From: Oscillospiraceae bacterium
Lineage (GTDB): Bacteria; Bacillota; Clostridia; Oscillospirales; Oscillospiraceae
Length of the DNA stretch: 6,646 bases
Assembly: GCA_017399325.1 (NCBI GenBank)
Contig: JAFQDY010000035.1
Coordinates: 1-6,646 of the forward strand
Direction: 5' to 3'
Below, piece after piece: positions 5,845 through 6,646 of the stretch. A program made the translations under genes and the position numbers. The notes below the pieces were generated by a model that worked only from the letters and a program-made list of their open reading frames with translations, had not been told where the DNA came from and ran no database searches. Numbering within the stretch: the stretch's first letter is position 1; each line of letters starts with the position of its first letter.

Positions 5845-5854
5845 TCCGAATTTT
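5827..5854 (-). promoter_or_regulatory. Possible SigE-type promoter for the small ORF and SipL-like gene
   Basis: Minus strand CATACACT (5834-5827) matches the SigE -10 pattern CATACAMT as known from Bacillus subtilis. Thirteen bases upstream lies AAAATTC (5854-5848), a poor match to the usual -35 with its central ATA. Mother-cell SigE control would suit a SipL-like gene. Only the -10 is convincing, and an 8-base match can occur by chance. No sigma-A promoter was found in this interval or in 5592-5656. Confidence 0.3.
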
Positions 5855-5865
5855 CCGTATTGTAT

Positions 5866-6646
5866 TTATTGCGCCGCGGCCAAAACTTTAGAGATCATAG
5901 GAATGCAGACGGCTCTGCCGTAGCCGGCGTCTTCCACGCATACCACAAACGCCAGGGGTAGGTTTTCATCGGCCACATAGCCCGAGAGCATAGCATTGGG
6001 TTTTTTCTCGCCGCCTACTTCACCGGTGCCGGTTTTTGCGCCCACGGTAAGACCGGGGAAATTCTCCGCACCGTATTTGCTCTGCACATTGTTTTGCAAA
6101 TATTCTTGTAAGGTTTTTGCGGTTTGTTCAGACATAATCCTGCCCGGCGCAGCGGTTTTGGCATCATAGGTCTTGTTGCCGCCTACCTTGATTTGTTCTA
6201 CCAAATAAGGCATCGTGGTCACGCCGTCATTGGCGATCGCGCCCATAAAGGCAAGGAATGCACAGGGATTCACCTGGTCTAAATACTGACCGATGGCGCT
6301 CCAGGCCACATTCAGATCCTCGGCATTTTCTGCCCGGAAATTTCCTTCTGCCGTGGTAATGCCGTCAAAGGAAACAGACTCTGTAACGCCGAATTTTTCA
6401 ACATATTCCTGCAATGTCTTACCGCCCACTTGCAAGGCGATCTCCGCAAAGGCACAGTTGCAGGAGTTACAAAACGCCTCTTTTAGCGTCTGTGTGCCGT
6501 GGACATCCTCACAGGTGATCTCCTCGTTGCCGATCTTGTAACTGCCGGTGCAGGCAAAGAACCGGCTTGTGATGTCCGGAACGGTTTCCAGAGCAGTTGC
6601 CAGTGTAACCACCTTAAAAATAGAACCAGGAATATAGCAGGACTGG
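5866..6646 (-). CDS. Class B penicillin-binding protein (D,D-transpeptidase), C-terminal part only
   Basis: Peptidoglycan transpeptidase acting outside the membrane on the stem peptides of new glycan strands. The frame is open to the right edge; 259 residues plus a partial codon are visible and the N-terminal membrane anchor and dimerisation domain are missing. All three active-site motifs are there: SxxK as PGSIFK at visible residues 6-11 (catalytic Ser8, Lys11), SxN as SCN at 61-63, and KTG as GAKTGTGE at about 202-209. Around the second motif ITCEDVHGTQTLKEAFCNSC is typical of the PbpA/FtsI-like class B enzymes whose genes often sit by ftsW/rodA. The C-terminus ends shortly after the fold (SKVLAAAQ) with no PASTA domain. 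The enzyme may be vegetative or sporulation-specific; the window does not show which. A GTG at 6612 is not the start, because SxxK lies upstream of it. Confidence 0.93.
   Translation of the reverse strand, partial: QSCYIPGSIFKVVTLATALETVPDITSRFFACTGSYKIGNEEITCEDVHGTQTLKEAFCNSCNCAFAEIALQVGGKTLQEYVEKFGVTESVSFDGITTAEGNFRAENAEDLNVAWSAIGQYLDQVNPCAFLAFMGAIANDGVTTMPYLVEQIKVGGNKTYDAKTAAPGRIMSEQTAKTLQEYLQNNVQSKYGAENFPGLTVGAKTGTGEVGGEKKPNAMLSGYVADENLPLAFVVCVEDAGYGRAVCIPMISKVLAAAQ

Overview
The window looks like chromosome from a spore-forming member of the Clostridia, perhaps of the Oscillospirales/Ruminococcaceae kind. The reasons are a protein with the SPOCS (DUF3794) plus LysM architecture of the spore-coat/cortex protein SipL, a YesM/YesN-type two-component pair with a DUF624 (YesL-like) protein, consensus sigma-A promoters with strong AGGAGG-like ribosome binding sites, and a moderate, roughly balanced base composition. 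The placement is inference from gene content. No mobile element, tRNA, rRNA or CRISPR array was seen.

Every supported gene is on the minus strand, so transcription runs from right to left. From the right edge: (i) 6646-5866, the C-terminal catalytic part of a class B penicillin-binding protein, ending in a strong intrinsic terminator (5844-5807); (ii) 5806-5657, a 49-codon ORF for a cysteine-rich hydrophobic small protein, followed 65 bases later by (iii) 5591-4101, the SipL-like protein, ending in two successive hairpins (4090-4060 and 4013-3963), the second a classic terminator with a U-tract; (iv) 3814-3125, a DUF624/YesL-like membrane protein with its own consensus promoter; (v) 2955-1390, a YesN-like response regulator with its own consensus promoter; (vi) 1390 to the left edge, a YesM-like sensor kinase whose start codon overlaps the regulator's stop codon (TAATG). 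The kinase is cut after its phospho-acceptor histidine region, so its ATPase domain lies off the window.

Functionally there are two blocks. The right block is cell-envelope and sporulation: a D,D-transpeptidase, and a protein expected to anchor spore-coat basement proteins to the forespore surface, with a small membrane protein between them. The left block is a sensing module: the kinase reads an extracellular ligand through a CACHE-like domain, the AraC-type regulator answers it, and the YesL-like protein is a usual companion of such pairs next to carbohydrate ABC transporters. Any transporter target would lie off the left edge.

The most unusual spot is 5806-5854. The 3' arm of the penicillin-binding protein's terminator reads as the Shine-Dalgarno sequence of the 49-codon ORF, its U-tract is the spacer to the ATG, and a SigE-like -10 octamer (CATACACT) sits in the hairpin. 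A transcript started there would lack the 5' arm and leave the ribosome site free. The overlap is read directly from the sequence; the promoter is a hypothesis.
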